Source: Ammonifex thiophilus
GTDB lineage: Bacteria > Bacillota > Desulfotomaculia > Desulfotomaculales > Ammonificaceae
Direction: 5' to 3'
DNA length: 64,000 bases
NCBI RefSeq assembly: GCF_003368535.1
Contig: NZ_QSLN01000010.1
Coordinates: forward strand, 1 to 64,000
In this document: positions 1 to 7,998 of the stretch, piece after piece
Numbering within the stretch: the first letter of the stretch is position 1
Layout of the letters: each line of letters opens with the position of its first letter
Notes under the pieces: model-generated
What the model was told of the DNA's origin: nothing
Database searches by the model: none
Seen by the model: only the letters and a program-made list of their open reading frames with translations
Translations under genes and position numbers: made by a program

Positions 1-90
1 ATGTCTGAAATAGGTTGATTGTGCATGAGACCTCGCTCCTCCTTTCAGTCCATGAAAATTGTCCGCGAGGGGCGAGGTCTCCTCCTTCAT
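1..90 (-). CDS. Possible partial gene of unknown function, runs off the left edge
   Basis: An ATG at 88-90 on the minus strand is preceded by a strong ribosome binding site (GGAGGAGACTC, 91-101) and opens a frame of 30 codons without a stop up to base 1. It lies 43 bases after the hemW stop. The start MKEETSPLADNF is not recognised; it does not look like HrcA, the usual gene after hemW. An inverted repeat (GAGACCTCGC 27-36 with GCGAGGTCTC 72-81) lies inside it, so this stretch could instead be a structured non-coding region. Only the ribosome binding site and open frame support it. Confidence 0.35.
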   Translation of the reverse strand, partial: MKEETSPLADNFHGLKGGARSHAQSTYFRH

Positions 91-132
91 GAGTCTCCTC
101 CGTCACCTACTGAAATTGTACGCCCTCGAACT

Positions 133-1269
133 TCACACGAAGGCCGCAAAAACCTGGTTAGCCACCGGCAAGGCCGTAGGGGTGAGGCGAACCCATCCCC
201 CGTCATATTCCAGCAACCCCTGCTTCACGAGCCTCTCCAGGACCGGCCCATAGGCCTCCTCCAGAGTGGAGCCGAAACGAGCGGCAAACCAGGAGCGATG
301 CACCCCCCGGCGCAGACGTAGACCCAGAAACATGGCCTCGGCCATGGCTTCCCTCCGGCCGACCTCCAGCACCTCCACCACCGGCCTCCTCCCCTCCTCC
401 AACAGGCGGAGGTAGGTGGCGAGGTCGGAGGCATTGGCCCAGCGCTTCCCTTCTAAGAAACTGTGCGCCGCCGGTCCCAGGCCCAGGTAAGGGGAAAGAC
501 GCCAGTAGCCCAGGTTGTGCCGGCACTCCTTCCCCGGCAGGGCAAAGTTAGAAATTTCGTAGTGCCGGTACCCCCGCTCCTCCAGGAAATCTATGGTCTC
601 CAGGTACATCTCCCGCACCGTCTCCTCTTCACAGGGAGAAAGCTCACCTCTAGCCACTCTTTCCCCGAGAGGGGTATGCTCCTCCAGTTCCAAGGCGTAA
701 GCCGAGAGGTGCGTGGGTTCAAGAGCCACAGCCGCCCGCAAAGTCGCCCGCCACTCCGCCAGCGTCTGGCCCGGCAGGCCGTAAATGAGATCCAGATTAA
801 GGTTTTCCAGGCCGGCGCGGCGGCAGGCCTTCACGCTTTCCACCACTTCGGCAAAAGTATGCCCGCGCCCCAGAAGCCTTAAGTGTTCAGGCTTGAACGC
901 CTGCATCCCTATGCTTAAACGGTTCACTCCCCATGCCACCAAGCTACTGACCAGCTCCGGGGTGAGGGTCTCCGGGTTGGCCTCCACCGTTACTTCCGCC
1001 CGGGGAAGAATAGAAAAACTCCGGTGTATAATGTTAAAAATTTCCTCCAGGAGCTTAGGCGGCAGGCAGGTGGGGGTTCCTCCCCCCAGATAGAGGGTAG
1101 AAACCTTCAGCCGGTAGCCGTAAACCTCCCGCCATAAAAGCACCTCTCTCTTAAGACCGCTTAAATACTCGAGCGCCGCCTCTTCCCGGTAGGGGTAGGA
1201 AACGAAGTCGCAGTAAGAGCACTTGCGGCGGCAGAAAGGCACATGCAGATAAATTCCGGCCACACTCAT
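133..1269 (-). CDS. hemW: HemW, radical SAM heme chaperone (coproporphyrinogen III oxidase-like)
   Basis: Radical SAM protein of the HemW family, thought to deliver heme to respiratory enzymes; older annotations call it oxygen-independent coproporphyrinogen oxidase. The protein opens with IYLHVPFC and the CxxxCxxC cluster motif (CRRKCSYC), followed by GGGTPT. The start is the ATG at 1267-1269, sharing one base with the lepA stop (TGATG); a longer upstream frame overlaps lepA and has no family match. At 378 residues it is full length. spoIIP-lepA-hemW is a common order in spore formers. No second iron-sulfur motif is seen, as expected for HemW rather than HemN. Confidence 0.93.
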   Translation of the reverse strand: MSVAGIYLHVPFCRRKCSYCDFVSYPYREEAALEYLSGLKREVLLWREVYGYRLKVSTLYLGGGTPTCLPPKLLEEIFNIIHRSFSILPRAEVTVEANPETLTPELVSSLVAWGVNRLSIGMQAFKPEHLRLLGRGHTFAEVVESVKACRRAGLENLNLDLIYGLPGQTLAEWRATLRAAVALEPTHLSAYALELEEHTPLGERVARGELSPCEEETVREMYLETIDFLEERGYRHYEISNFALPGKECRHNLGYWRLSPYLGLGPAAHSFLEGKRWANASDLATYLRLLEEGRRPVVEVLEVGRREAMAEAMFLGLRLRRGVHRSWFAARFGSTLEEAYGPVLERLVKQGLLEYDGGWVRLTPTALPVANQVFAAFV

Positions 1270-3068
1270 CACTCGTCTACCCGCAACACGGCCAAGAAGG
1301 CTTCTTGCGGTATTTCCACCGTCCCCACTTGCTTGAGCCGCTTCTTCCCCTCCTTTTGCTTCTCTAGAAGCTTCTTTTTCCGGGTGACGTCTCCCCCGTA
1401 GCACTTGGCCAGCACGTCCTTGCGTAAAGGCTTTATGGTCTCGCGGGCGATCACCCGCCCCCCTATGGCCGCCTGGATAGCGATCTCAAACAGGTGCCGA
1501 GGGATGAGCTCCTTCAGTTTCTGCACCAGCTGGCGCCCCCGGTAGTAAGCCCGGTCCCGGTGCACGATGGTAGAAAGCGCGTCTACCATCTCCCCCGCCA
1601 CCAGGATGTCCAGGCGCACCAGATCCCCTTCACGGTAGCCGATAAACTCGTAGTCCAGGGAGGCGTACCCCCGCGTCACCGACTTCAGCCGGTCGAAGAA
1701 GTCATACATCATCTCCGCCAGGGGAAGTTCATAGGTGAGGATGACCCTTTCCTGACTGGGGTACTCCATGTTCTTGAAGATGCCGCGCCGCTCGCTACAG
1801 AGTTCCATGACCGCTCCCACGTACTCTTTGGGCAGCATAATGGTGGCCCGCACATAAGGCTCCTCTATGGCTTCGATCTCCCCCGCCGGCGGAATACGAG
1901 CTGGGTTATCCACCTCCAGCACTCGGCCGTTGCGGCAGCGCACGCGGTAGACCACGTTGGGCGCCGTGGTCACCAACTCCAGGCCGAACTCCCTCTCCAG
2001 ACGCTCCTGCACCACTTCCATGTGCAGAAGCCCTAAGAAGCCGCAGCGAAAGCCGAAGCCGAGAGCTGCAGAAGTTTCCGGTTCGCAATGAAGAGCTGCG
2101 TCATTGAGCTTGAGCTTCTCCAAGGCCTCGCGCAGCCGCTCGAAATCCCCCGACTGCACCGGGTAAAGCCCGCAGAAGACCATGGGCTTGACAGGGCGGT
2201 AGCCGGGGAGGGGGGTGGCTGCCGGCCTCCCCGCCTCGGTTATGGTGTCCCCAACGCGGCAGTCCCTCACATTTTTTATCTGAGCGGCTACAAAGCCCAC
2301 TTCACCCGTCTCCAGGGAGGCCACCGGTTCGGGCTCGGGGCGGAAGACCCCCACCTCGGTAACTTCGAACTCCTTCCCGGTCGACATCATGCGGATGCGC
2401 ATCCCTGGCGTCAGGCGGCCGTCCACTACGCGGACATAGGCCACTACTCCTTTGTAAGGGTCGTAGTGGGAGTCGAAGACCAGAGCCCTGAGTGGGCCTC
2501 CATCCTCCCCTTTGGGAGGAGGAATGTCCCGCACCACACGCTCCAGCACTTCTTCAATCCCTATCCCCAATTTGGCCGAAACCAAAAGGGCCTCCTCACC
2601 CGGCAGCCCTAGTACCCGTTCCAGCTCCTCCTTTACCCGGTCCGGGTCGGCGGCGGGAAGATCAATCTTGTTGATGACTGGAATCAACACCAGATCGTAT
2701 TCCAGCGCCTGGTAGGCGTTGGCCAAAGTCTGAGCCTCTATTCCTTGACTGGCGTCTATAACTAACAAAGCCCCCTCGCAGGCCGCCAGGCTGCGGGAGA
2801 CCTCGTAGGAAAAGTCCACATGACCAGGAGTATCGATGAGGTTGAGCTGATACTCCCGCCCGTCACGGGCCCGGTAGGTGAGCCGCACCGCCTTGGCCTT
2901 GATGGTAATGCCCCGTTCGCGCTCGATATCCATCCGGTCGAGCAGCTGCTCCCGCATCTCCCGGGGCGAGATGGCACCGGTGAACTCCAAAAGCCGGTCG
3001 GCCAAAGTGGACTTACCGTGGTCGATATGGGCGATTATACAGAAGTTACGGATGAGTTCCCTCGGCAC
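1269..3068 (-). CDS. lepA: Elongation factor 4 (LepA), ribosome back-translocase GTPase
   Basis: Translational GTPase that remodels stalled or pre-translocation ribosomes. The P-loop AHIDHGKST is at residues 13-21, DTPGHVDF and NKIDLP follow, then the EF-G-like domains and the LepA-specific C-terminal domain. Length is 599 residues, exactly typical. Start is GTG after AAGGAGCGCT. It is followed by hemW with a one-base overlap and preceded 43 bases upstream by spoIIP, so the three are probably co-transcribed. Confidence 0.97.
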   Translation of the reverse strand: MPRELIRNFCIIAHIDHGKSTLADRLLEFTGAISPREMREQLLDRMDIERERGITIKAKAVRLTYRARDGREYQLNLIDTPGHVDFSYEVSRSLAACEGALLVIDASQGIEAQTLANAYQALEYDLVLIPVINKIDLPAADPDRVKEELERVLGLPGEEALLVSAKLGIGIEEVLERVVRDIPPPKGEDGGPLRALVFDSHYDPYKGVVAYVRVVDGRLTPGMRIRMMSTGKEFEVTEVGVFRPEPEPVASLETGEVGFVAAQIKNVRDCRVGDTITEAGRPAATPLPGYRPVKPMVFCGLYPVQSGDFERLREALEKLKLNDAALHCEPETSAALGFGFRCGFLGLLHMEVVQERLEREFGLELVTTAPNVVYRVRCRNGRVLEVDNPARIPPAGEIEAIEEPYVRATIMLPKEYVGAVMELCSERRGIFKNMEYPSQERVILTYELPLAEMMYDFFDRLKSVTRGYASLDYEFIGYREGDLVRLDILVAGEMVDALSTIVHRDRAYYRGRQLVQKLKELIPRHLFEIAIQAAIGGRVIARETIKPLRKDVLAKCYGGDVTRKKKLLEKQKEGKKRLKQVGTVEIPQEAFLAVLRVDE

Positions 3069-3111
3069 AGCGCTCCTTCCCCCTCGCCCTTAGATTATAT
3101 CCCAGCGGGCT

Positions 3112-3996
3112 TCAGGGAGAAAGCTCTTCCGCTAAGGCTGCCGCCAGTACCTCCGCCCAAAGGACTGCTGCCCGCTCCGCCTCCTCCAAAGTGTTGTCCA
3201 CTCCGCCTATCTCAAAAAGCAGCGCCCGGGGATGCAGATGCTGGTTATATCTCCCCCCTTTCACCCTTACCCCGCGGCACAACCCGGGATACATGGCGTC
3301 GGCCTTGGCGGCTACGCGCCGGGCAAAAGCCAGGTTCTGCTCCCAAGTGGGAAAGGGTTGCCGCTCGCCTGAGCCCACCACGATGAGCACGTGGGCCACT
3401 GCCTGTCCCTTTATTTCCAGCACCCGGGCATTTTGGGGCTGACGCGAATCCCGGTGGATATCGAAAACGGCCACCGCCTCAGGGTGAGCGACCAGGAGTT
3501 CCTTCACCGTCTTCTCCGACTCTAGGTAAGAAGTGGCATAGCAGGTGTCGTGAATCTTATCGCTACGCAGCACCCTGAACCCCCGCTGCTCGAGCTCCTG
3601 GGCCAGTACTGCCGCCACCTTGACCACGCCTCCTCTTCCTCCCTCCACCCGTGCCACCCCTTCGGTGGGGGCGTAGGCCTCCCCCGTGTGCGTGTTGTAG
3701 ATTATGATCAGGGGCCGCGGCCGACCGTCTTCTTTTTTTGGGGGCGGGGAGGGCGCAGGAGCAGCTACCGCTAAAACCGTTTCCTCCCCCAGCGGCAGAA
3801 CCAAGCGCAGCCAGTTTTTTCTCTCCCAAACCAAGTGAAGAGACGGGCTAAGCCCCGGCTCCCTGACATAGGGCAGGCAAGAGACCAGGCACTGCCGGTA
3901 AGTAAGCCAGCCCTTCTGTACTGCCAGGAAGAAACCGGCCAAGGGGAGACCGAACAAGCAGGTGAGAACCAGAAGGTAAAGCCCTTTTCTAAACAA
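3112..3996 (-). CDS. spoIIP: Stage II sporulation protein P (SpoIIP amidase/endopeptidase)
   Basis: Peptidoglycan amidase/endopeptidase that, with SpoIID and SpoIIM, thins septal peptidoglycan to drive engulfment during sporulation. An N-terminal membrane anchor covers about residues 5-27. The catalytic part shows YNTHTGEAY, DIHRDS and YNQHLHPRALLFEIG, which supply the zinc-binding His and catalytic Glu of this family. At 294 residues it is somewhat short, mainly because the linker after the membrane anchor is short. The start is TTG, 7 bases after GGAGGGGG. Its usual upstream neighbour gpr is absent; an orphan IS605-like element lies just upstream instead. Confidence 0.92.
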   Translation of the reverse strand: MFRKGLYLLVLTCLFGLPLAGFFLAVQKGWLTYRQCLVSCLPYVREPGLSPSLHLVWERKNWLRLVLPLGEETVLAVAAPAPSPPPKKEDGRPRPLIIIYNTHTGEAYAPTEGVARVEGGRGGVVKVAAVLAQELEQRGFRVLRSDKIHDTCYATSYLESEKTVKELLVAHPEAVAVFDIHRDSRQPQNARVLEIKGQAVAHVLIVVGSGERQPFPTWEQNLAFARRVAAKADAMYPGLCRGVRVKGGRYNQHLHPRALLFEIGGVDNTLEEAERAAVLWAEVLAAALAEELSP

Positions 3997-4050
3997 AGTA
4001 AATCCCCCTCCCGGGTAAATCTTTATGCCACCCGAAGGGGGACAAGACCG

Positions 4051-4230
4051 TGACTTCCTCCCTACACCTTAAGGTGTAGGGCTTCCTTTACGGCACGTTC
4101 CCCTTTGCAGGTACTGATGCCGGGTTACACCGGTTACCTGACGGCCCTTTTGAACCCGTTATCGGAGGGGACCGGCACTACCGTCCCGACTCCGTCAGGT
4201 ACCGCTTAAGCGGCCCTTGACGATACCTGC
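4051..4230 (-). ncRNA. Omega-RNA-like structured RNA of the IS605 remnant
   Basis: On the minus strand the segment can fold into a multibranch structure: an outer stem GCAGGTA/TACCTGC (4107-4113 with 4224-4230), a palindromic hairpin CCGCTTAAGCGG (4202-4213), a perfect 10-pair stem TACCTGACGG/CCGTCAGGTA (4135-4144 with 4192-4201), an inner bulged hairpin GGGAC/GTCCC, and the terminal palindrome at 4060-4081. Scaffold RNAs of TnpB nucleases have this placement, immediately before a guide taken from flanking DNA, here about 4031-4050. Pairing is seen directly; the RNA role is inferred, and expression is unknown. Confidence 0.5.
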
Positions 4231-4300
4231 GTTTTTGCTTTCATTCTACCCACAAAACCCGGCCGCCGTGATCGATCCACCCGCCTTTATGGAGGCAGGT
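4051..4300 (-). mobile_element. Orphan IS200/IS605-like element, no transposase gene
   Basis: About 250 bases with the look of a non-autonomous IS200/IS605-family element. The right end (4051-4081, read on the minus strand) has a perfect 22-base palindrome (CCCTACACCTTAAGGTGTAGGG, 4060-4081) followed by AGGAAGTCA, a typical subterminal hairpin of this family. A second imperfect hairpin at 4280-4299 (CCTGCCT/AGGCGGG on the minus strand, one G-U pair) could be the left end. Between them is a highly folded segment resembling the 3' part of tnpB elements. No tnpA or tnpB frame is present. Exact ends are not certain; no target duplication is expected for this family. Confidence 0.6.
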
Positions 4301-4339
4301 TGTCTTTGCTTACGGTTTTATAAGCCTCCTTTTTAAAAG

Positions 4340-4687
4340 CTAGCGCAGCAGAGTGGGCACGAAGGCGTCGATGAGACCGATGATGAAGGCAGCAATCAGC
4401 GCCCCGATTATGCTGACGCTCAGAAGCCCAGGAATGATGAACTGGGCCAGGTAGATGACCACCGCCGCCGTGATGAAGCCCACCAGGCCGCGGCTGTGAG
4501 GCGATATCCGGTCGCCCAGCAGGGTTTCTGCCAGGTAACCGAGCAGGGCAATAACTCCCGCGGCGATGAGCGCCCCCAGAAAGCCCCCTCGAACCACGAA
4601 GCCGGGCGAGAGCCAGCTAACGATGAGGAGCACGATGGCCGAAACTATAAAGCGGACGATGGCACCCAGCCAGTTTTGGCGCTCCAC
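4340..4687 (-). CDS. Phage holin family membrane protein (YvlD-like)
   Basis: Small 115-residue hydrophobic protein with about four membrane segments separated by short loops; the order of glycine-rich helices, the central RISPHSRGLVGF loop and the C-terminal IIGLIDAFVPTLLR match the chromosomal holin_4_2/YvlD group as I recall it. The start is GTG after GGAGGAGGTGAGC. It stands alone on the minus strand between the IS605-like remnant and the divergent spore protein gene. Function is unknown; members in spore formers are not necessarily lytic. The family call is by pattern only. Confidence 0.7.
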   Translation of the reverse strand: MERQNWLGAIVRFIVSAIVLLIVSWLSPGFVVRGGFLGALIAAGVIALLGYLAETLLGDRISPHSRGLVGFITAAVVIYLAQFIIPGLLSVSIIGALIAAFIIGLIDAFVPTLLR

Positions 4688-4785
4688 CCTTGCTCACCTC
4701 CTCCTTCCGGACTCCTCTTTAGCTTTCCTCTGAAAGAGCCTGCTTTATTCCTCCTGCAGCAGTTTTTTGCCAAATTTTAAACGAA

Positions 4786-4815
4786 GAATAGCCAAGACGC
4801 CTTGGAGACATATTA
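4786..4815 (+). promoter_or_regulatory. Putative sigma-G/sigma-F promoter of the spore protein gene
   Basis: GAATA (4786-4790) and CATATTA (4809-4815) are separated by exactly 18 bases, matching the forespore consensus GHATR-N18-CATWHTA. The predicted transcript start near 4822 leaves about 30 bases before the start codon, with the ribosome binding site in between. It precedes a gene whose product is made only in the forespore, which strengthens the assignment. Confidence 0.7.
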
Positions 4816-4856
4816 GTATCAGGCCACCATTTAAAACTTTCGAGAGGGGTGAGTTG

Positions 4857-5075
4857 GTGGGGCGCCGGAGGAAAAAGGCCCTGGTCCCGGAAGCCCAACC
4901 CGCTCTCGAACGGTTCAAGTACGAGGTGGCTGAAGACCTAGGACTCGCCGACAAGATCGCCCGAGAGGGCTGGGGAGAAATGACCAGCCGGGAATGCGGT
5001 CTGGTCGGCGGCAACATGGTAAAGCGCATGATTGAGTACGCCGAGGAAAAGCTCTCGCGCCCGACCGAGCGCTAA
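4857..5075 (+). CDS. Small acid-soluble spore protein, alpha/beta type
   Basis: DNA-binding spore protein that coats forespore DNA and protects it from UV and heat. The 72-residue product carries the family pattern: FKYEVAEDLGL near the N-terminus, the germination-protease-like region around EGWGEMTSRECG, and GLVGGNMVKRMIEYAEE. The start is set to GTG (4857) because AGGGGTG lies just upstream; TTG at 4854 is also possible. A longer frame from 4767 would start upstream of the predicted sigma-G promoter and is rejected. A second member lies at 6752. Confidence 0.88.
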   Translation: MGRRRKKALVPEAQPALERFKYEVAEDLGLADKIAREGWGEMTSRECGLVGGNMVKRMIEYAEEKLSRPTER

Positions 5076-5085
5076 GTCCCTTTCC

Positions 5086-5114
5086 AAAGGGTGGGCGGCT
5101 GACGCCCACCCTTT
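5086..5114 (+). terminator. Hairpin terminator after the first spore protein gene
   Basis: AAAGGGTGGGCG (5086-5097) pairs perfectly with CGCCCACCCTTT (5103-5114) around a 5-base loop, giving a 12-pair stem 11 bases after the stop. The following U-run is poor (AATTCT), but a stem this strong just after a monocistronic gene is most simply a terminator. Confidence 0.7.
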
Positions 5115-5176
5115 AATTCTCTCTGGGGAGACGGGCATACACATAAGGTAAAAAAGAAGCTTGGCGGAGGAACCGG

Positions 5177-6715
5177 ATGGCCCGTCAATCCCTACTGGCC
5201 GGCACCGCCGTTTTGACTTTTGCCAGCCTACTCAACCGGCTTTTGGGCTTCATCTACCAGATATTCCTCATAAGGATCTTGCAGGCCGAAGGAATCGGCC
5301 TTTTTTCCATGGTTTTCCCCCTTTATGTCATGGCCCTAGTTCTCGGCTCTGCCGGCATACCGGCCGCCGTGGCCAAGCTGGTGGCCGAGGCCCAAGCCCA
5401 GGGAAACCCGGGACGGATAGCCCGCATCTTTCGCCTGGCCCTGCTCCTCACCGCCGTTTCCAGTCTGCTCGTCACCGCTGCCGCCTTTGCCCTGGCTCCC
5501 CTCATGGCCCAGCGGATACTAACCAACCCCCAGGCCTATCTCCCCTTCGTTTGCTTACTGCCCAGCATCCCCATAGTCTCTTTATGCTCGGTTTTCAGGG
5601 GCCTTTATCAAGGCTGGCAGGACATGTCTCCTACCGCTTCAAGCCAGATCATCGAGCAGGTGGTACGCGTCTTTTCCGGCCTGGCCCTGGCCTTCTGCCT
5701 GGCCCCTTCGGGGGTAGCAGCCGCTTCCTGCGGCGCCTCGCTGGGGGTGGTGGCCGGGGAAACGGCGGGTTTCCTTTTCCTGCTTTTTCTTTTCCGCCGC
5801 CAGCTCCCGCTGGTCAGTTCCGGGAAGGACGGCCTATGGAAGGAATTTTTTCCCTTAATAAGCTTTGCCCTCCCCGTCACCTTCACCCGGCTCTCCTCCA
5901 CGCTTTTCCTCTCTTTGGAGGCTCTGCTTATTCCCCACCGCCTGGTGGCCGGCGGCCACTCGATAAGCGAAGCCACCGCCCTTTACGGTCAGTTTGCTGG
6001 GGTAGCGGAAACGCTTCTTTACACTCCCAGCATCGTAACGGTATCGCTGGCCACCGCCCTCGTGCCTGCGGTGGCCGAAGCCGCCGCCAGCCGGGATCCC
6101 TACCTCTTACGTTCGCGCATCTATAACGCCTTGAGGCTCACCCTCATCGTAGGCCTCCCCAGCGCCGCCACCCTTTACCTGCTGGCTACCCCGCTTTGCC
6201 AGCAGATCTTCGGCTATCCGGAGGCCGGCGTTCCCCTGCGCCTCCTGGCGCTGGGAGCTCCCTTCCTCTACCTCCAACAGACGACCACCAGCATCCTCCA
6301 GGGGCTGGGATACCCATTCTTACCCTTCCGCAATCTAGTCCTGGCCTCTAGCGCGAAAATCGCCCTTCTTTTCTGGCTGACCGCCCTTCCTCCCCTGGGG
6401 ATCAAGGGGGCGGCTTTAGCCTTTGCCGCCGGCTACTTCTTCATGGCTGTCCTTAACCTCTTCGACCTTTTGCGCTTGAGCAGCTTCCTTCCGCCGTCTA
6501 AGGAGGTTCTTCGACCGCTGGCGGCCACTCTGGCCGCTTCCGTCTGCTTTCTCTACCTAAGCCGAGAGGAAGAAAGCCTTATTCTCTCTTTGGGGAAGCT
6601 CGCTTGGCTCCTTTTTTTATTCTTCCTCCTCTTCCGGGTCTTCAGCCGGGAAGACTGGTCGCGCCTGCAAGCCATAGCCGGCAGAATTCTCCGCGGTAGC
6701 CGGCTTCGCCGCTAG
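5177..6715 (+). CDS. SpoVB-like lipid II / oligosaccharide flippase (MATE/MVF superfamily)
   Basis: Polytopic membrane protein of 512 residues with about 14 hydrophobic segments and the N-terminal signature LLNRLLGFIYQIFLIRILQAEGIGLF typical of the stage V sporulation protein B / YkvU group. These proteins export lipid-linked precursors for cortex or cell wall. The ATG follows GGAGGAACC. It sits between two spore protein genes, consistent with a sporulation role. Several SpoVB paralogues are usual in spore formers, so strict orthology with spoVB is not certain. Confidence 0.85.
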   Translation: MARQSLLAGTAVLTFASLLNRLLGFIYQIFLIRILQAEGIGLFSMVFPLYVMALVLGSAGIPAAVAKLVAEAQAQGNPGRIARIFRLALLLTAVSSLLVTAAAFALAPLMAQRILTNPQAYLPFVCLLPSIPIVSLCSVFRGLYQGWQDMSPTASSQIIEQVVRVFSGLALAFCLAPSGVAAASCGASLGVVAGETAGFLFLLFLFRRQLPLVSSGKDGLWKEFFPLISFALPVTFTRLSSTLFLSLEALLIPHRLVAGGHSISEATALYGQFAGVAETLLYTPSIVTVSLATALVPAVAEAAASRDPYLLRSRIYNALRLTLIVGLPSAATLYLLATPLCQQIFGYPEAGVPLRLLALGAPFLYLQQTTTSILQGLGYPFLPFRNLVLASSAKIALLFWLTALPPLGIKGAALAFAAGYFFMAVLNLFDLLRLSSFLPPSKEVLRPLAATLAASVCFLYLSREEESLILSLGKLAWLLFLFFLLFRVFSREDWSRLQAIAGRILRGSRLRR

Positions 6716-6751
6716 CGCAAAATAAGAATAGTCCGAAGGGGGTGAAAAGTT

Positions 6752-6979
6752 ATGGCCCGTTTCTTCGTGAGAAAGCGGATTTTCCCGCAGGAAGTGCGCG
6801 ACTTCTTCAAAACAGAAGTCGCCCGCGAGTTGGGTCTGGAAGAGCAAATTCAGGACGGATACTGGGGAGAGGTTAAGGCCAAAGATTGTGGCCGGGTGGG
6901 AGGTAAGATAGGCGGGAGCATGGTGCGCGCCATGATCCGGCGGGCCGAGGAGGCTCTGGCCCGTGGAGAGAAGGTCTGA
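6752..6979 (+). CDS. Small acid-soluble spore protein, alpha/beta type (second copy)
   Basis: 75-residue forespore DNA-binding protein related to the product at 4857: EVARELGLEEQI, the GYWGEVKAKDCGRVGGKIGG core and SMVRAMIRRAEEAL align directly with it, though the N-terminus (MARFFVRKRIFPQEVRDFFK) differs. ATG with AAGGGGGTGAAAA upstream. No clear sigma-G promoter was seen in the 36 bases before it; a weak CAAAATA (6718-6724) could be a -10. It may be transcribed with the flippase. The stop is followed at once by a palindromic terminator. Confidence 0.87.
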   Translation: MARFFVRKRIFPQEVRDFFKTEVARELGLEEQIQDGYWGEVKAKDCGRVGGKIGGSMVRAMIRRAEEALARGEKV

Positions 6980-6985
6980 AAATGG

Positions 6986-7013
6986 GGGCAGGTCCTCTTA
7001 AGAGGACCTGCCC
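6986..7013. terminator. Bidirectional terminator between the spore protein gene and surE
   Basis: A perfect 28-base palindrome, GGGCAGGTCCTCTTAAGAGGACCTGCCC with at most a 4-base loop, fills the gap between two convergent genes. T-rich sequence (GTGTTT) follows on the plus side and ATTTTCA on the minus side, so it can serve both the spore protein gene and the long minus-strand run ending with surE. Confidence 0.85.
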
Positions 7014-7018
7014 GGTGT

Positions 7019-7786
7019 TTAAGAAGAAAAGATGTCGTTGAAACGCCATTTTTTAAGCTCTTCTAGGAAGCTATAATTGGTAAGGTCGATCTGGACCGGC
7101 GTTACGGAAATGTAGCCTTCCCGCACCGCCCAAACATCGGTTTCGGGATCGTTGCCGTCCAGCTCCAGGGGTTCCCCCGCCATCCAGTAGTAGGCCCTGC
7201 CCCGCGGATCGGTGCGGCAGTCCACTACGTTGACGTAGCGCACGCTCCCCAGCTTGGTCACCTTGACCCCGCGCGGTGCCCCATCGGGCACGTTGACGTT
7301 GAGCAGAGTTCCTGGGGGCAGCCGGTGCTTTCGCAGCTCCTCCAGCAGAACCAGGACAAAGCGGGCAGCCCAGGTGTAGTCCGGCTCCCGCCGCGTGGCC
7401 AAAGATACGGCCACCGAAGGAATGCCGTTAATCACTCCCTCTATGGCCGCCGAGACGGTGCCGGAGTAAAGCACATCGGTACCCAGGTTGGGCCCGTAGT
7501 TTATGCCCGAGACCAAGAAATCCGGACGCTCGGGCAAAAGTACCTCCAGGCCCAGCTTGACACAGTCGGCCGGGGTACCGTCCACCACCCAGCCCTTAAG
7601 CCTGGGGCTGCGGAAGCCCGCCTCCCTTACCCGCAGGGGGCGGTGGACGGTGATGGCGTGGCTGGCCGCGCTACGCTCGCGGTCTGGAGCCACCACGTAA
7701 AGGGTTGCCACGGGCTCCAGCATCTTGCGCAAAACCCCCAGGCCCTCGGCAAAAATACCGTCATCGTTGGTGAGAAGTATCCGCAC
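7019..7786 (-). CDS. surE: 5'/3'-nucleotidase SurE
   Basis: Metal-dependent nucleoside monophosphate phosphatase linked to stationary-phase survival. The N-terminus MRILLTNDDGIFAEGL supplies the Asp-Asp metal ligands; VSGINYGPNLG and SGTVSAAIEG are the other family motifs. Length is 255 residues, typical. Start is GTG after GAGGGGGAGCG. It is the last gene of the minus-strand run and is followed by a strong palindromic terminator. Confidence 0.95.
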   Translation of the reverse strand: MRILLTNDDGIFAEGLGVLRKMLEPVATLYVVAPDRERSAASHAITVHRPLRVREAGFRSPRLKGWVVDGTPADCVKLGLEVLLPERPDFLVSGINYGPNLGTDVLYSGTVSAAIEGVINGIPSVAVSLATRREPDYTWAARFVLVLLEELRKHRLPPGTLLNVNVPDGAPRGVKVTKLGSVRYVNVVDCRTDPRGRAYYWMAGEPLELDGNDPETDVWAVREGYISVTPVQIDLTNYSFLEELKKWRFNDIFSS

Positions 7787-7801
7787 TCCGCTCCCCCTCG
7801 T

Positions 7802-7981
7802 CTAAGTTTCGTAGATGGAGATTATCATCTCGCCCTTCTGACTGTCTTTGGTAAGGCCGAAGAGTATCCGTTTATGCTTCAGGGTCTTGTTAAGAAAATC
7901 GACCACGCGGTAAAGCTCGTCGCAGGCTTTAAAGGAGCGAGTAGCTATAAGTACCAGTTTAGAGCCTTCCTCGGTTTTCAT
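7802..7981 (-). CDS. YpmA-like small protein (DUF4264)
   Basis: 59-residue protein with DELYRVVDFLNKTLKHKRILFGLTKD and a final ISIYET, which resembles the Bacillus YpmA/DUF4264 family; function unknown. The start is taken at ATG 7979-7981, which has AAAGGGGGTG eight bases upstream; the frame also allows an upstream ATG at 8002 overlapping folE, but that lacks a ribosome binding site. It lies between folE and surE in one tightly spaced run. Confidence 0.75.
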   Translation of the reverse strand: MKTEEGSKLVLIATRSFKACDELYRVVDFLNKTLKHKRILFGLTKDSQKGEMIISIYET

Positions 7982-7998
7982 GCCGGCCGCACCCCCTT

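Noticed and set aside
1-132. CRISPR-like repeats at the left edge
   Set aside because: Two copies of GTCTCCTCC and two TGAAA-ATTGT-like pieces occur, but spacing and sequence do not form regular repeat-spacer units.
5161-6126. Second-frame plus-strand ORF of 321 codons within the SpoVB-like gene
   Set aside because: Pro/Arg/His-rich out-of-frame translation of a real membrane protein gene with no domain of its own.
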